Positions 1-7,148 of a stretch of 30,245 nt of DNA are shown piece after piece. The first letter of the stretch is position 1. The number at the start of each line of letters is the position of its first letter. The translations under genes were made by a program, and so were the position numbers. Origin of the DNA: Frankiales bacterium (GTDB lineage Bacteria; Actinomycetota; Actinomycetes; Mycobacteriales; SCTD01); contig JAOPVD010000141.1 of the NCBI GenBank assembly GCA_025966295.1, forward strand, positions 1-30,245, read 5' to 3'. The notes beneath the pieces are model-generated. The model searched no databases and was not told the origin of the DNA. It saw nothing but the letters and a program-made list of their open reading frames with translations.

Positions 1-98
1 ACCTCGGTGCGCTCGGCGATCAGCGCGAGCAGCTGCGCGTCGATGGCGTCGATCCGGGCGCGGCCGGCGGCGACGGTGGTCAGGGTGCTGGTCGTCAT
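1..98 (-). CDS. Chorismate mutase, AroQ type (partial; N-terminus only)
   Basis: The first 32 residues are visible before the gene runs off the left edge. They begin MTTSTLTTVAAGRARIDAID and continue QLLALIAERTEV. The pattern R-x-RID-x-ID-x-QLL-x-LI-x-ER is the first helix of AroQ-class chorismate mutases, which convert chorismate to prephenate on the way to Phe and Tyr; its arginine is normally part of the active site. The ATG at 98 is preceded by a strong AGGAGG about 7 bases upstream, which fixes the start. The upstream leader holds a strong hairpin and a possible short leader ORF. The full length and any fused domain lie outside the window. Confidence 0.8.
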   Translation of the reverse strand, partial: MTTSTLTTVAAGRARIDAIDAQLLALIAERTE

Positions 99-139
99 GG
101 CTGTTCCTCCTGGGGCTGCCACGGCCCAGGAAACGGCGA

Positions 140-167
140 ACGCCCCGGGTCCGTGGACTCGGGGCGT
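140..167 (-). promoter_or_regulatory. Strong hairpin in the chorismate mutase leader
   Basis: ACGCCCCG at 140-147 pairs perfectly with CGGGGCGT at 160-167, and inner bases 148-151 and 156-159 extend the stem to about 12 bp with a tetraloop. It lies between the possible leader peptide and the chorismate mutase ribosome binding site. No U-tract follows on the minus strand, so it is not a classical intrinsic terminator. It could be an attenuation or RBS-accessibility structure, or simply a stable leader element. Confidence 0.45.
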
Positions 168-185
168 CGGGGTGCTGAGCTGAGG

Positions 186-245
186 TCAGGCAGCAGTCAC
201 GGCGACCGGAGTCCGGGAGCCGTAGAGAAATCGCTGCCTGCGCAC
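186..245 (-). CDS. Possible 19-residue leader peptide upstream of the chorismate mutase gene
   Basis: A GTG-started ORF reads V-R-R-Q-R-F-L-Y-G-S-R-T-P-V-A-V-T-A-A and stops at TGA, 87 bases before the chorismate mutase ATG. A -10-like TAGCCT (minus strand, 252-257) lies about 6 bases before the GTG, so transcription could start at or next to the start codon, making a leaderless message as is common in actinobacteria. The peptide contains Phe and Tyr, end products of the chorismate mutase branch, and a strong hairpin (140-167) follows it. This would fit translational attenuation, but only one Phe and one Tyr codon are present and no -35 is clear. It may be a chance ORF. Confidence 0.3.
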   Translation of the reverse strand: MRRQRFLYGSRTPVAVTAA

Positions 246-302
246 GCGCCCAGGCTAGCGCGCGCGGCAGGTCCGCGGGCCGCGACGGCGAATTGCACCG
301 GC

Positions 303-1697
303 ATGCTCGTCCGCCTGGCGCTGGCCGCCGCCCTGCTCCTGCCCGCCGCGCTGCCGCTCGCCACGGCCGGCGCCGACCCGGTCGCCGACCGGGTCGCGGG
401 CGCGGCACGAGTGGTCGAGCAGGGCGCCGCCGGCCTGGCCGCGGCCTGCCGGCGCGACACCCCGGCCGACGACGCCCAGTGCGCCGCGGTCCCGCTGAGC
501 CCCGCGGTGAGCGAGCAGGCGGTGGCCGGCTACGAGCAGAGCGCCCTGCACCGCACCCTCGCGCTCCAGCAGGCGCTCGGCGACGACCTCCCGCTCCGCT
601 TCGCGCCCTGGATCGGCACCCACAACTCCTTCAACGCCTCGGCGCAGGCGGCCACGCCCAGCCAGCTGGACGCCAACCAGCAGCTGGCGCTGACCGACCA
701 GCTCCGGCTCGACGTCCGCAGCCTGGAGCTGGACGCCCACTGGTTCCCGAGCCTGGCCGCGCACGGCGCGCCGGCGCCGGTGCTCTGCCACGCCCGCGGG
801 GCCGATGAGGGGCACGCCGGCTGCACCACCGAACGGCTGCTGGTCGACGGCCTCACCGAGGTGGCCCGCTGGCTGCGGGCGCACCCGCGCGAGGTGGTGC
901 TGCTCTACCTGGAGGACCACCTGGAGGCGGACGACGGCTACGCCGCCGGGGCCCGGGCCGTGACCGCGGCGCTGGGTGACCTGCTCTACGCGCCGCGGGG
1001 CACGGCCTGCACGCCGCTGCCGCTCGACCTCACCCGCAGCGCGGTGCGGGCCGCCGGCAAGCAGGTCGTGGTCATGAGCAGCTGCCACAGCGGGGCCGGC
1101 TGGAACGGCGTGGTGTTCGACGACGGCGAGCGGTCCCGCAACGAGGTCGGCCCTGCCGGGTACGGCGAGGACGGCCGGTCCTGCGACCCTCGGCGCGCGC
1201 CCACGGCACCGGACGTCGGCGCCGGCGGCCAGCCCTTCGACCGCTCGCTGGTGCGGGTCTTCGAGGACAGCACCGCGCTGTCAGCCAACCTGGACGGTCC
1301 CGCCGAGGCCCTCACGCCGGCCAGGGTGGCCGCCCTGACCCGGTGCGCGGTCGACATCACCGGCTTCGACCAGCTGCTGCCCGGCGACGGCCGGCTGGCC
1401 GCCCTGGTCTGGACCTGGGCCGAGGGGCAGCCCGGCGCCGGCGGCTGCGCCGTGCAGGGCCGGTCCGGGCGGTGGAGCAGCGCGCCGTGCGGGAGCACCC
1501 GGGCGGTGGCGTGCCGGACCGCCGCCGGGGCCTGGTCGGTGGCGGAGGGGCGGTGCCGCACCGGTGCCTTCGCGGTGCCGCGGTACGGCTGGGAGGGCGT
1601 GCAGCTGGCGGCTGCGATGGCCGCCGCCGGAGTCACCGAGGTGGCGGTCGCGCTGCGGCTGCAGGGCGGCCGCTGGGTGCCGCTCGACCGGCGCTGA
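303..1697 (+). CDS. Secreted PI-PLC-like phosphodiesterase with C-terminal lectin-like region
   Basis: This 464-residue protein starts with a signal peptide (MLVRLALAAALLLPAALPLA, then TAGA before a likely cleavage site), which is why the ATG at 303 is preferred over an in-frame extension from 153. The central part resembles the PLC-like phosphodiesterase (TIM-barrel) family: WIGTHNSF carries a candidate catalytic His107, and LELDAHW followed by VLCHA carries a second candidate, His163. The C-terminal region, about residues 370-464, has paired cysteines with W and ACR motifs (GGCAVQ, SSAPCG, VACRT) like the lectin-type tail of related actinobacterial proteins. The substrate is unknown; phosphoinositides or glycosyl-PI lipids are family-based guesses. 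It is divergent from chorismate mutase and monocistronic. Confidence 0.75.
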   Translation: MLVRLALAAALLLPAALPLATAGADPVADRVAGAARVVEQGAAGLAAACRRDTPADDAQCAAVPLSPAVSEQAVAGYEQSALHRTLALQQALGDDLPLRFAPWIGTHNSFNASAQAATPSQLDANQQLALTDQLRLDVRSLELDAHWFPSLAAHGAPAPVLCHARGADEGHAGCTTERLLVDGLTEVARWLRAHPREVVLLYLEDHLEADDGYAAGARAVTAALGDLLYAPRGTACTPLPLDLTRSAVRAAGKQVVVMSSCHSGAGWNGVVFDDGERSRNEVGPAGYGEDGRSCDPRRAPTAPDVGAGGQPFDRSLVRVFEDSTALSANLDGPAEALTPARVAALTRCAVDITGFDQLLPGDGRLAALVWTWAEGQPGAGGCAVQGRSGRWSSAPCGSTRAVACRTAAGAWSVAEGRCRTGAFAVPRYGWEGVQLAAAMAAAGVTEVAVALRLQGGRWVPLDRR

Positions 1698-1796
1698 CCG
1701 GGGGCGCTCCTCGGGGGGCAGGCCGAGGACCTGCGCCGAGCCGCCCCAGATGCACGTCCACCGCGACGACTCCCCGCCGGGGAACCGTCCGGCCGC

Positions 1797-1825
1797 TTGA
1801 CGCGCCCGCCTCCAGACAGTAGACC
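1797..1825 (+). promoter_or_regulatory. Candidate promoter of ribBA
   Basis: TTGACG (1797-1802) and TAGACC (1820-1825) are separated by 17 bases, a reasonable housekeeping sigma-factor promoter. The predicted transcription start falls near 1832, inside the 28-bp palindrome at 1829-1856, the expected place for a repressor to block initiation. Confidence 0.5.
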
Positions 1826-1828
1826 AAG

Positions 1829-1856
1829 TAAGACAGAAAGCATCACATCTGTCTTA
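1829..1856 (+). promoter_or_regulatory. 28-bp palindromic operator upstream of ribBA (site A)
   Basis: TAAGACAGA (1829-1837) and TCTGTCTTA (1848-1856) form a perfect 9-bp inverted repeat with a 10-base spacer. The half-sites and total length match the palindrome at 12399-12426. Length and symmetry suit a TetR-family dimer or dimer pair. The regulator is not proven; the TetR gene at 21448-22059 is the best local candidate because its own promoter region shares the 10-mer AGACAGAAAG. Confidence 0.65.
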
Positions 1857-1884
1857 TTGGTGCACCGGACCCTGGAGACGACCC

Positions 1885-3204
1885 ATGCAGCACCGCGGTG
1901 GACTCCCGAACCGTATGGCGCCCGCCGGTGAGGCCGAGGACCCGTGGCGGCGCCCCCACCAGGTCGCGCCGTCGCCCGCGGAGCAGGTGCAGCACGCGGT
2001 CGCGGCGATCGCTGCGGGCCGCGTGGTTGTCGTCATCGACGACGAGGACCGGGAGAACGAGGGCGACCTCGTGGTGGCGGCCGACCTCATCACACCGGAG
2101 CAGATGGCCTTCCTGGTGCGCCACACGACCGGGATCGTCTGCGCGCCGATGACCGCCGAGCGCTGCGCACAGCTGCGGCTGCCGCAGATGGTGAACGACA
2201 GCACCGACGCCCAGGGCACCGCCTTCACCGTCACCGTGGACCACGTCGGCACGGGGACGGGGGTGTCGGCGGCGGACCGGACCCAGACGGTCCGGGCGCT
2301 GGCCGATCCGGCCACCGTGGCGCGCGAGCTGCGACGCCCGGGGCACGTGTTTCCTCTGCAGGCCCGCGACGGTGGCGTGCTGGTGCGGGCCGGGCACACC
2401 GAGGCGGCGGTCGACTTGGTCACCCTGGCCGGCCTGTCCGGCGTCGGGGTGATCGGCGAGATCACCGCCGAGGACGGCTCGATGCGCCGGGGGGAGGACC
2501 TCCAGGAGTTCGCCCGGGTGCACGACCTGCCCGTGCTCAGCATCGCCGACCTGGTGCGCTACCGGAGTGCCACCGAGCGCCTCGTCGAGCCGATCGCCAC
2601 CGCGGCGATGCCGACCGAGTTCGGGTCCTTCCGGGCCATCGCCTACCGCTCGTCCCTCGACGGGACCGAGCACCTGGCCCTGGTCATGGGCGACGTCGCC
2701 GCCGCCGGCAGCAGCCCGGCCGGAGTGCTGGTCCGCGTCCACAGTGAGTGCCTGACGGGGGACATCGTCGGGTCGCTGCGGTGCGACTGCGGCGCGCAGC
2801 TCGAGCAGGCGCTGCGGGCCGTCGCCGACGAGGGCTGCGGCGTGGTGATCTACCTGCGCGGCCACGAGGGCAGGGGCATCGGGCTCGGCCACAAGATCCG
2901 CGCCTACGCCCTGCAGGAGCAGGGCCTGGACACGCTCGACGCCAACCTCGCCCAGGGGCTGCCGGTGGACTCGCGCAGCTACGGCGTCGGCGCCCAGGTC
3001 CTGGTCGACCTCGGCGTCCGCCGGATGCGCCTGATCACCAACAACCCGGCCAAGTACGGCGGCCTGGACGGCTATGGGCTGGAGGTGGTCGGCCGGGTTG
3101 CCCTCCCGACCGTCGAGACACCGCACAATGTGCGCTACCTGCGGACCAAGCGCGACCGCATGGGCCACGCCTTCGAGGTTCCCGAGCGGATGGTCACGTC
3201 GTGA
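1885..3204 (+). CDS. ribBA: Bifunctional 3,4-dihydroxy-2-butanone-4-phosphate synthase / GTP cyclohydrolase II
   Basis: This 439-residue cytosolic enzyme supplies both starting branches of riboflavin synthesis. The N-terminal RibB domain (about 30-235) carries DDEDRENEGDL, the metal and ribulose-5-phosphate binding motif. The C-terminal RibA domain (about 240-430) has the zinc ligands in SECLTG and RCDCG and the GHEGRGIGL motif. The length is normal for fused RibBA. The ATG at 1885 has GGAG upstream; an in-frame ATG at 1915 is possible, since the first 30 residues are not conserved in type. No other rib gene and no obvious FMN riboswitch is present. Its promoter carries the palindrome shared with the ferredoxin/reductase pair, suggesting extra flavin is made when the flavoenzymes of this locus are induced. 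Confidence 0.92.
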   Translation: MQHRGGLPNRMAPAGEAEDPWRRPHQVAPSPAEQVQHAVAAIAAGRVVVVIDDEDRENEGDLVVAADLITPEQMAFLVRHTTGIVCAPMTAERCAQLRLPQMVNDSTDAQGTAFTVTVDHVGTGTGVSAADRTQTVRALADPATVARELRRPGHVFPLQARDGGVLVRAGHTEAAVDLVTLAGLSGVGVIGEITAEDGSMRRGEDLQEFARVHDLPVLSIADLVRYRSATERLVEPIATAAMPTEFGSFRAIAYRSSLDGTEHLALVMGDVAAAGSSPAGVLVRVHSECLTGDIVGSLRCDCGAQLEQALRAVADEGCGVVIYLRGHEGRGIGLGHKIRAYALQEQGLDTLDANLAQGLPVDSRSYGVGAQVLVDLGVRRMRLITNNPAKYGGLDGYGLEVVGRVALPTVETPHNVRYLRTKRDRMGHAFEVPERMVTS

Positions 3205-3356
3205 CCGGGCTGAACCGGTCGCGGCCCCACCGGCGCGAGCCCTTCAGGGTGCCGGCGCTGCTCTGGCTGACGGGCTCGCTCGAAGGCGTGGCGGCGCTGC
3301 TGTGCCGGCCGGCCGGCAGCCAGGTGCGGGGCCGGCTCCAGACGCCGTCACCTGCG
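3205..3356. other. Non-coding stretch between ribBA and the catabolic operon promoter
   Basis: I see no convincing gene here. A self-complementary 16-mer TGCCGGCCGGCCGGCA lies at 3303-3318 and can fold into a short GC hairpin. It has no T-run after it, so a terminator for ribBA is possible but weak. An ORF that opens at the GTG overlapping the ribBA stop (3201) reads through this region and through the downstream promoter and operator, and is judged spurious. Confidence 0.4.
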
Positions 3357-3385
3357 TTGACACGCCGTCAGCGTACCCCTACGTT
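3357..3385 (+). promoter_or_regulatory. Promoter of the 3476-10141 operon
   Basis: TTGACA (3357-3362), a 17-base spacer and TACGTT (3380-3385) give a near-consensus -35 and an acceptable -10. The operator at 3383-3410 overlaps the end of the -10 and the predicted start point, the layout of a repressible promoter. Confidence 0.7.
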
Positions 3386-3410
3386 ACCAACCGCGCAGTC
3401 GGTCGGTAAC
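3383..3410 (+). promoter_or_regulatory. TetR-type operator, copy 1
   Basis: GTTACC (3383-3388) and GGTAAC (3405-3410) frame an inner ACCG/CGGT pair (3390-3393 and 3400-3403), giving a 28-bp palindrome. It matches the sequence at 10800-10827 at 22 of 28 positions, including an identical 15-base core ACCGCGCAGTCGGTC whose centre is not itself palindromic. The second copy lies beside the TetR gene start, so the repressor encoded at 10156-10791 is the likely ligand. Confidence 0.75.
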
Positions 3411-3475
3411 TCAACTCAGTGTGAGCACAAACCAGCCGGACGCTCGTTCGGCGGCACCCAACCAGAGGAGCAGCG

Positions 3476-4576
3476 ATGACCGGCATCAAGCCCAAGACGC
3501 TGGCCGACTTCGACAGCGAGCTCGCCGCCGAGCACATCAAGGGGCAGTGGCTGATCGACCCGTTGCTGGAGCGGCTCGCCGGAGGCCCGAGGCCGGCCGG
3601 TCAGGCGCACATCTGGCGGTGGCGCGACATCGAGGCCCGGCTCGACGAGGCGTGCGACGTGCTGGCGGAGGGCCTCACCGCCCGCCGGAGCCTCGCGCTG
3701 ATGAACCCGGCACTGCCCGGAGGCACGACCCACACGCTGACCGCCGGCATCCAGATGCTGAACCCCGGTGAGCAGGCATGGGCGCACCGGCACACGATGT
3801 CGGCGATCCGGTTCGTGATCCGCGGCGGCCCCGGCCTGTCGACCGTGGTCGACGGCGAGGCCTGCCAGATGGACGACTACGACCTGGTCCTCACGCCGAG
3901 CTGGACCTGGCACGACCACCACAACGACACGACCGGGAACCCCGTCTGGCTCGATGCGCTGGACATCGGCCTGATCATGTCGCTCAACACCGGGTTCTAC
4001 GAGACGTACGGCGAGGAGCGGCAGGCGCTGCGCCCGAGCCAGGGGGAGTACCTGTCCCAGCGAGCCGGGCTGGTGCGCCCGGTCTGGGAGCAGCGCAAGG
4101 AGCGGCTCGCCCCGTTCCGGTACGCCTGGAGCGACGTCGAGCCGGTGCTGCTGAGCATGGCCGACCAGGAGGGCAGCCCGTACGACGGCGTCGTGCTCGA
4201 GTACGTGAACCCCATGACCGGCGGGCCGACCACTCCGACCCTGAGCTGCTGGGTCCAGATGCTGCGTCCGCACGAGCAGACCCAGTCGCACCGGCACACC
4301 TCGAGCTCGATCTACTTCGTCGTCCGCGGCGAGGGCACCACCCGGGTCGGCGACGAGGAGATCAGCTGGGGGCAGCACGACACCTTCGTGGTCCCCAACT
4401 GGCTCGAGCACTCGTTCCGCAACAGCTCGGCGAGCAGCGAGGCCATCCTGTTCTCCGTCAACGACATCCCGACCCTCAGGGCGCTCGGCCTCTACTACGA
4501 GCAGCCCGAAACGTCCCTGGGCACCGCGCCGTGGCCGGCGGTGCCCGCCAGGCCAGGAACGACCGGCGGCCGATGA
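3476..4576 (+). CDS. Bicupin ring-cleavage dioxygenase, gentisate 1,2-dioxygenase-like
   Basis: At 366 residues this has the size of gentisate and 1-hydroxy-2-naphthoate dioxygenases, which cleave aromatic rings with Fe(II) and O2 to give pyruvate-type products. The two cupin halves look like an internal duplication: NP-x3-GGTTHTL and QAWAHRHT in the first (about 77-107), NPMTGGPTTPTL and QSHRHT in the second (about 245-275). Candidate metal ligands are His104, His106 and His146 in the N-domain. The C-domain also keeps His272, His274 and His312. The ATG at 3476 follows GAGGAG. It is the first gene after the repressed promoter, and its stop overlaps the next start (ATGA). The exact substrate cannot be read from sequence; it could be a CoA-free hydroxylated aromatic acid. 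Confidence 0.78.
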   Translation: MTGIKPKTLADFDSELAAEHIKGQWLIDPLLERLAGGPRPAGQAHIWRWRDIEARLDEACDVLAEGLTARRSLALMNPALPGGTTHTLTAGIQMLNPGEQAWAHRHTMSAIRFVIRGGPGLSTVVDGEACQMDDYDLVLTPSWTWHDHHNDTTGNPVWLDALDIGLIMSLNTGFYETYGEERQALRPSQGEYLSQRAGLVRPVWEQRKERLAPFRYAWSDVEPVLLSMADQEGSPYDGVVLEYVNPMTGGPTTPTLSCWVQMLRPHEQTQSHRHTSSSIYFVVRGEGTTRVGDEEISWGQHDTFVVPNWLEHSFRNSSASSEAILFSVNDIPTLRALGLYYEQPETSLGTAPWPAVPARPGTTGGR

Positions 4577-6291
4577 AGGTCTACGAAGGCCTGGCTGCGG
4601 GCTTCCTGGCCGAGGGCGTCGACTGCGTCTTCGGGCTCATGGGCGATGCCAACCTCAAGTGGTGGTCGGCGATGGCGGGCGGCGGGGCGACCATGCTGTC
4701 CGCACGGCACGAGACCGCGCTGGTCGCGATGGCCGACGCCTACGCCCAAGCGACCGGCCGCGTCGGCGTCGCGGCCGTGACCTGCGGTCCGGCCCTCGTG
4801 CACGCGGCCACCCCGCTCATCGCGGCGGCCCGGGCCCGTACGCCCCTCGTCCTGTTCGCGGGGGACACGGCGAGCGCGACGCTCGGGAACCCGCAGGACA
4901 TCGACCAGCGCAAGGTGGCCGACCTGTGTGAGGCCGGGTTCGTGCAGTTGCGCGGCCCGGGCACGGTCGCCGAGGACGTTCGGGCGGCCTTCTTCCGGGC
5001 CCGGACCGAGCGCCGGCCGATCGTGCTCAACGCCCCGATGGACCTGGTCGGCGCGGAGCTGTCCGGCCCGTGGTGGTACGCGCCGGCAAGCGGCCTGTGC
5101 GTCCCGCAGCGCGGCGAGCCCGACGAGCAGACCTGCGCGACGGTCGTCGACCTGATCGCGTCCGCCCGCCGACCGGTCGTCGTGGCCGGGCGGGGTGCGA
5201 TGGCCTCCGGCGCGCGCGAGTCGGTGCTGGAGCTCGGCCGCCTCACCGGTGCGCTGCTGGCCACCACGATGCCGGCCAAGGGCTGGCTGGACGAGGACGA
5301 GTTCGCGGTCGGCCTGACCGGGCCGCTGGCCAGCGCCGTCGGACGTGACCTGCTCGCCGAGGCCGACCTGGTCATCGCGGTCGGTGCCAGCCTCGACCGC
5401 TACTCCACGACGGACGGGGCCGGGGCCTACCTGGGCGCGCGCGTCGTCTCCATCACCGACGCGCCGGCGCTGCAGGGCAGCTGCCGCGCGCCGGACGTGT
5501 TCCTGGTCGGCGACGCCGATACCTGCGTGCGCCGTCTCTTGACGCGGCTCGCGGCCCGCGGTGTCGCCTCCGAGGGTTTCCGCACGCCCGAGACGCGGAC
5601 CCGCATCGCGAGCTCCGTCGAGGCCGAGGTGCCCGCCGTCGACGGCGCCGGAGGGCTGGACCCGCGCACCGTCATGCGCGCGCTCGAGGACGTCCTGGGC
5701 GACGACGACAGCGTGGTCGTGGGGGTGGGCCACTTCCTGTCCTTCGCCGCCATGCACCTGCGCCGCCCGTCGGGCGGCCACTTCTCGTGGACCCACTACT
5801 TCGGTGCCATCGGGTACGCGCTCCCGATCGGCATCGGCGTGGCGGTCGGCCAGCCGCACCGAAGGGTTGTCGTCATCGAGGGCGACGGGAGCCTGATGAT
5901 GTCGCTTCCCGAGCTCGAGTCCGCGGTCCGCATGGGGCTCGACATCCTGGTGGTCGTCATCAACGACCAGGCGCTGGGCGCGGAGATGCACAAGCTGCGG
6001 GCGGAGGGCCTCGACCCCGCGCAGGCGCACCTGCCGACCCCGGACTTCGGTGCCGTCGCCCGCGTGCTCGGGGGCCGGGGCGACCTGGTCACCGACGCCG
6101 CCGGGCTGCGCGCGGCGCTGGACCTCCACCGCTCCGGCGAGCGCGGGCTGCACGTGATCGATGCCCGTACCGACCGCGACGCGATGAGCGAGATGTACCA
6201 CCAGATGCACTTCGGGCGTCCCCACCGGGCTCCCCACCAGCGGCTGGAACCCGCGGCGGCGTTGTCCGCCGGCGAGCCGGCACGTCCCTGA
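4573..6291 (+). CDS. Thiamine-diphosphate-dependent enzyme, acetolactate synthase / benzoylformate decarboxylase family
   Basis: This 572-residue protein has the three-domain ThDP layout: pyrimidine-binding domain with the catalytic glutamate Glu47 in SARHETALVAMADAYA, a central domain with ARRPVVVAGRGA, and a C-terminal diphosphate-binding domain with the EGDGSL...IND motif (about residues 435-462). Family members decarboxylate 2-oxo acids or join the resulting aldehyde to an acceptor. The start is fixed by the ATGA overlap with the bicupin stop. Coupling to a gene whose product would be a pyruvyl-containing ring-cleavage product suggests it acts on a 2-oxo acid of the same pathway. It is too divergent, and the context too catabolic, to call it biosynthetic IlvB. 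Confidence 0.8.
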   Translation: MKVYEGLAAGFLAEGVDCVFGLMGDANLKWWSAMAGGGATMLSARHETALVAMADAYAQATGRVGVAAVTCGPALVHAATPLIAAARARTPLVLFAGDTASATLGNPQDIDQRKVADLCEAGFVQLRGPGTVAEDVRAAFFRARTERRPIVLNAPMDLVGAELSGPWWYAPASGLCVPQRGEPDEQTCATVVDLIASARRPVVVAGRGAMASGARESVLELGRLTGALLATTMPAKGWLDEDEFAVGLTGPLASAVGRDLLAEADLVIAVGASLDRYSTTDGAGAYLGARVVSITDAPALQGSCRAPDVFLVGDADTCVRRLLTRLAARGVASEGFRTPETRTRIASSVEAEVPAVDGAGGLDPRTVMRALEDVLGDDDSVVVGVGHFLSFAAMHLRRPSGGHFSWTHYFGAIGYALPIGIGVAVGQPHRRVVVIEGDGSLMMSLPELESAVRMGLDILVVVINDQALGAEMHKLRAEGLDPAQAHLPTPDFGAVARVLGGRGDLVTDAAGLRAALDLHRSGERGLHVIDARTDRDAMSEMYHQMHFGRPHRAPHQRLEPAAALSAGEPARP

Positions 6292-6355
6292 CCGTCCCAC
6301 CAGCCGATGTCGGACCCACCGACGAGTACCCCATCGAACGAGCAGGAGCTCAGAC

Positions 6356-7135
6356 ATGCTGATGCAGTTGCGCGAGGTCACCCTCGACGGTCCCGCCATC
6401 ACCGCGGAGGAGATCCACGAGGGGCGTGACATCAGTGCCGATGAGCTCGCCCGCACGCCGCGGGAGTACCAGGAACTGATGATCCGGGTGCTCATCGGCC
6501 ACGCCCAGGGCGAGGCCTTCGTGCTGAACGACGACGTCTACGCCAAGTGGGCCGCGGAGGCTCCGACCGCGCAGAAGCGGTTCACCGTGCTGCGCACGAT
6601 CGAGGAGGAGCTCATGCACGCCCGCGAGAGCTGGAAGCTGCTCCGGCAGATCCGGCACCTCGTGGACATCGACGGGCTGGTGCCCTACCAGCCGTCGACC
6701 CGTGAGGGCTTCCAGCACGCCACCCCGACCTGGGGCGAGCATGCCGCGCTCTGCGCGCTGACCGACCGGGTCGGCTGCTTCCAGCAGGAGGAGCAACTCG
6801 ACTGCTCCTACCAGCCGTACGCCGAGGCCATCCGCACCGCCTACTTCCCGTTCGAGAAGCGGCACGCGGGGCGGGGCCGGCACTGGCTGCAGGAGCTGTG
6901 CGAGACCGATGCCGGCCGGCAGGAGGCGCAGTCCGCCGTCGACGTCTGGTGGCCACGTGCCCTGGACATGTTCGGTCGCGCCGACTCCACCCGGCAGCAC
7001 CGCTTCATCTACTACCGCCTCAAGGAGCGCACCAACGAGGCGCGGCGGCAGGCCTACATCGAGGTCGTGGGCGCGGAGCTGGTCGAGCTCGGGCTCACCG
7101 TGCCGGACCCGCTCAAGGACCGGAAGTTCCTGTGA
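6356..7135 (+). CDS. PaaA-like di-iron oxygenase (phenylacetyl-CoA epoxidase family)
   Basis: This 259-residue all-helical protein matches the PaaA/PaaC type of ferritin-like oxygenase. Paired carboxylate/His motifs E85-x2-H88 (EEELMHA) and E167-x2-H170 (EKRHA) fit di-iron ligands. The tail, with VDVWWPRALDMFG and LKERTNEARRQAYIE then LGLTVPDP, is typical of PaaA, the catalytic subunit that epoxidises CoA-activated aromatic rings. PaaB, C, D and E partners are absent nearby, so this is a stand-alone member and its electron donor is unknown. The ATG at 6356 follows AGGAG; a second in-frame ATG at 6362 is possible. It sits 64 bases after the ThDP gene in the same apparent operon. Confidence 0.75.
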   Translation: MLMQLREVTLDGPAITAEEIHEGRDISADELARTPREYQELMIRVLIGHAQGEAFVLNDDVYAKWAAEAPTAQKRFTVLRTIEEELMHARESWKLLRQIRHLVDIDGLVPYQPSTREGFQHATPTWGEHAALCALTDRVGCFQQEEQLDCSYQPYAEAIRTAYFPFEKRHAGRGRHWLQELCETDAGRQEAQSAVDVWWPRALDMFGRADSTRQHRFIYYRLKERTNEARRQAYIEVVGAELVELGLTVPDPLKDRKFL

Positions 7136-7148
7136 CCCGGAGGCAGGC

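Noticed and set aside
153..302. N-terminal extension of the PI-PLC-like protein
   Set aside because: The signal peptide begins at the ATG at 303; the extension would bury it and runs through the leader region of the divergent gene.
1843..3168. Long open frame on the minus strand opposite ribBA
   Set aside because: A shadow of ribBA; the plus frame has all RibB and RibA motifs.
3201..3479. ORF beginning at a GTG that overlaps the ribBA stop
   Set aside because: It reads through the promoter (3357-3385) and operator (3383-3410) and into the bicupin start, has no recognisable motif, and its composition is that of non-coding DNA.
3778..4572. N-terminal extension of the ThDP enzyme frame across the bicupin gene
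   Set aside because: The extension is out of frame with the bicupin and rich in Arg/Pro/Ala; the ThDP family begins at the ATG at 4573, which overlaps the bicupin stop.
4495..6495. Long open frame on the minus strand opposite the ThDP enzyme gene
   Set aside because: GC-rich third positions create long antisense frames; the plus-strand frame carries all conserved ThDP motifs, and the minus-strand product is His/Arg/Gly-rich without a family match.
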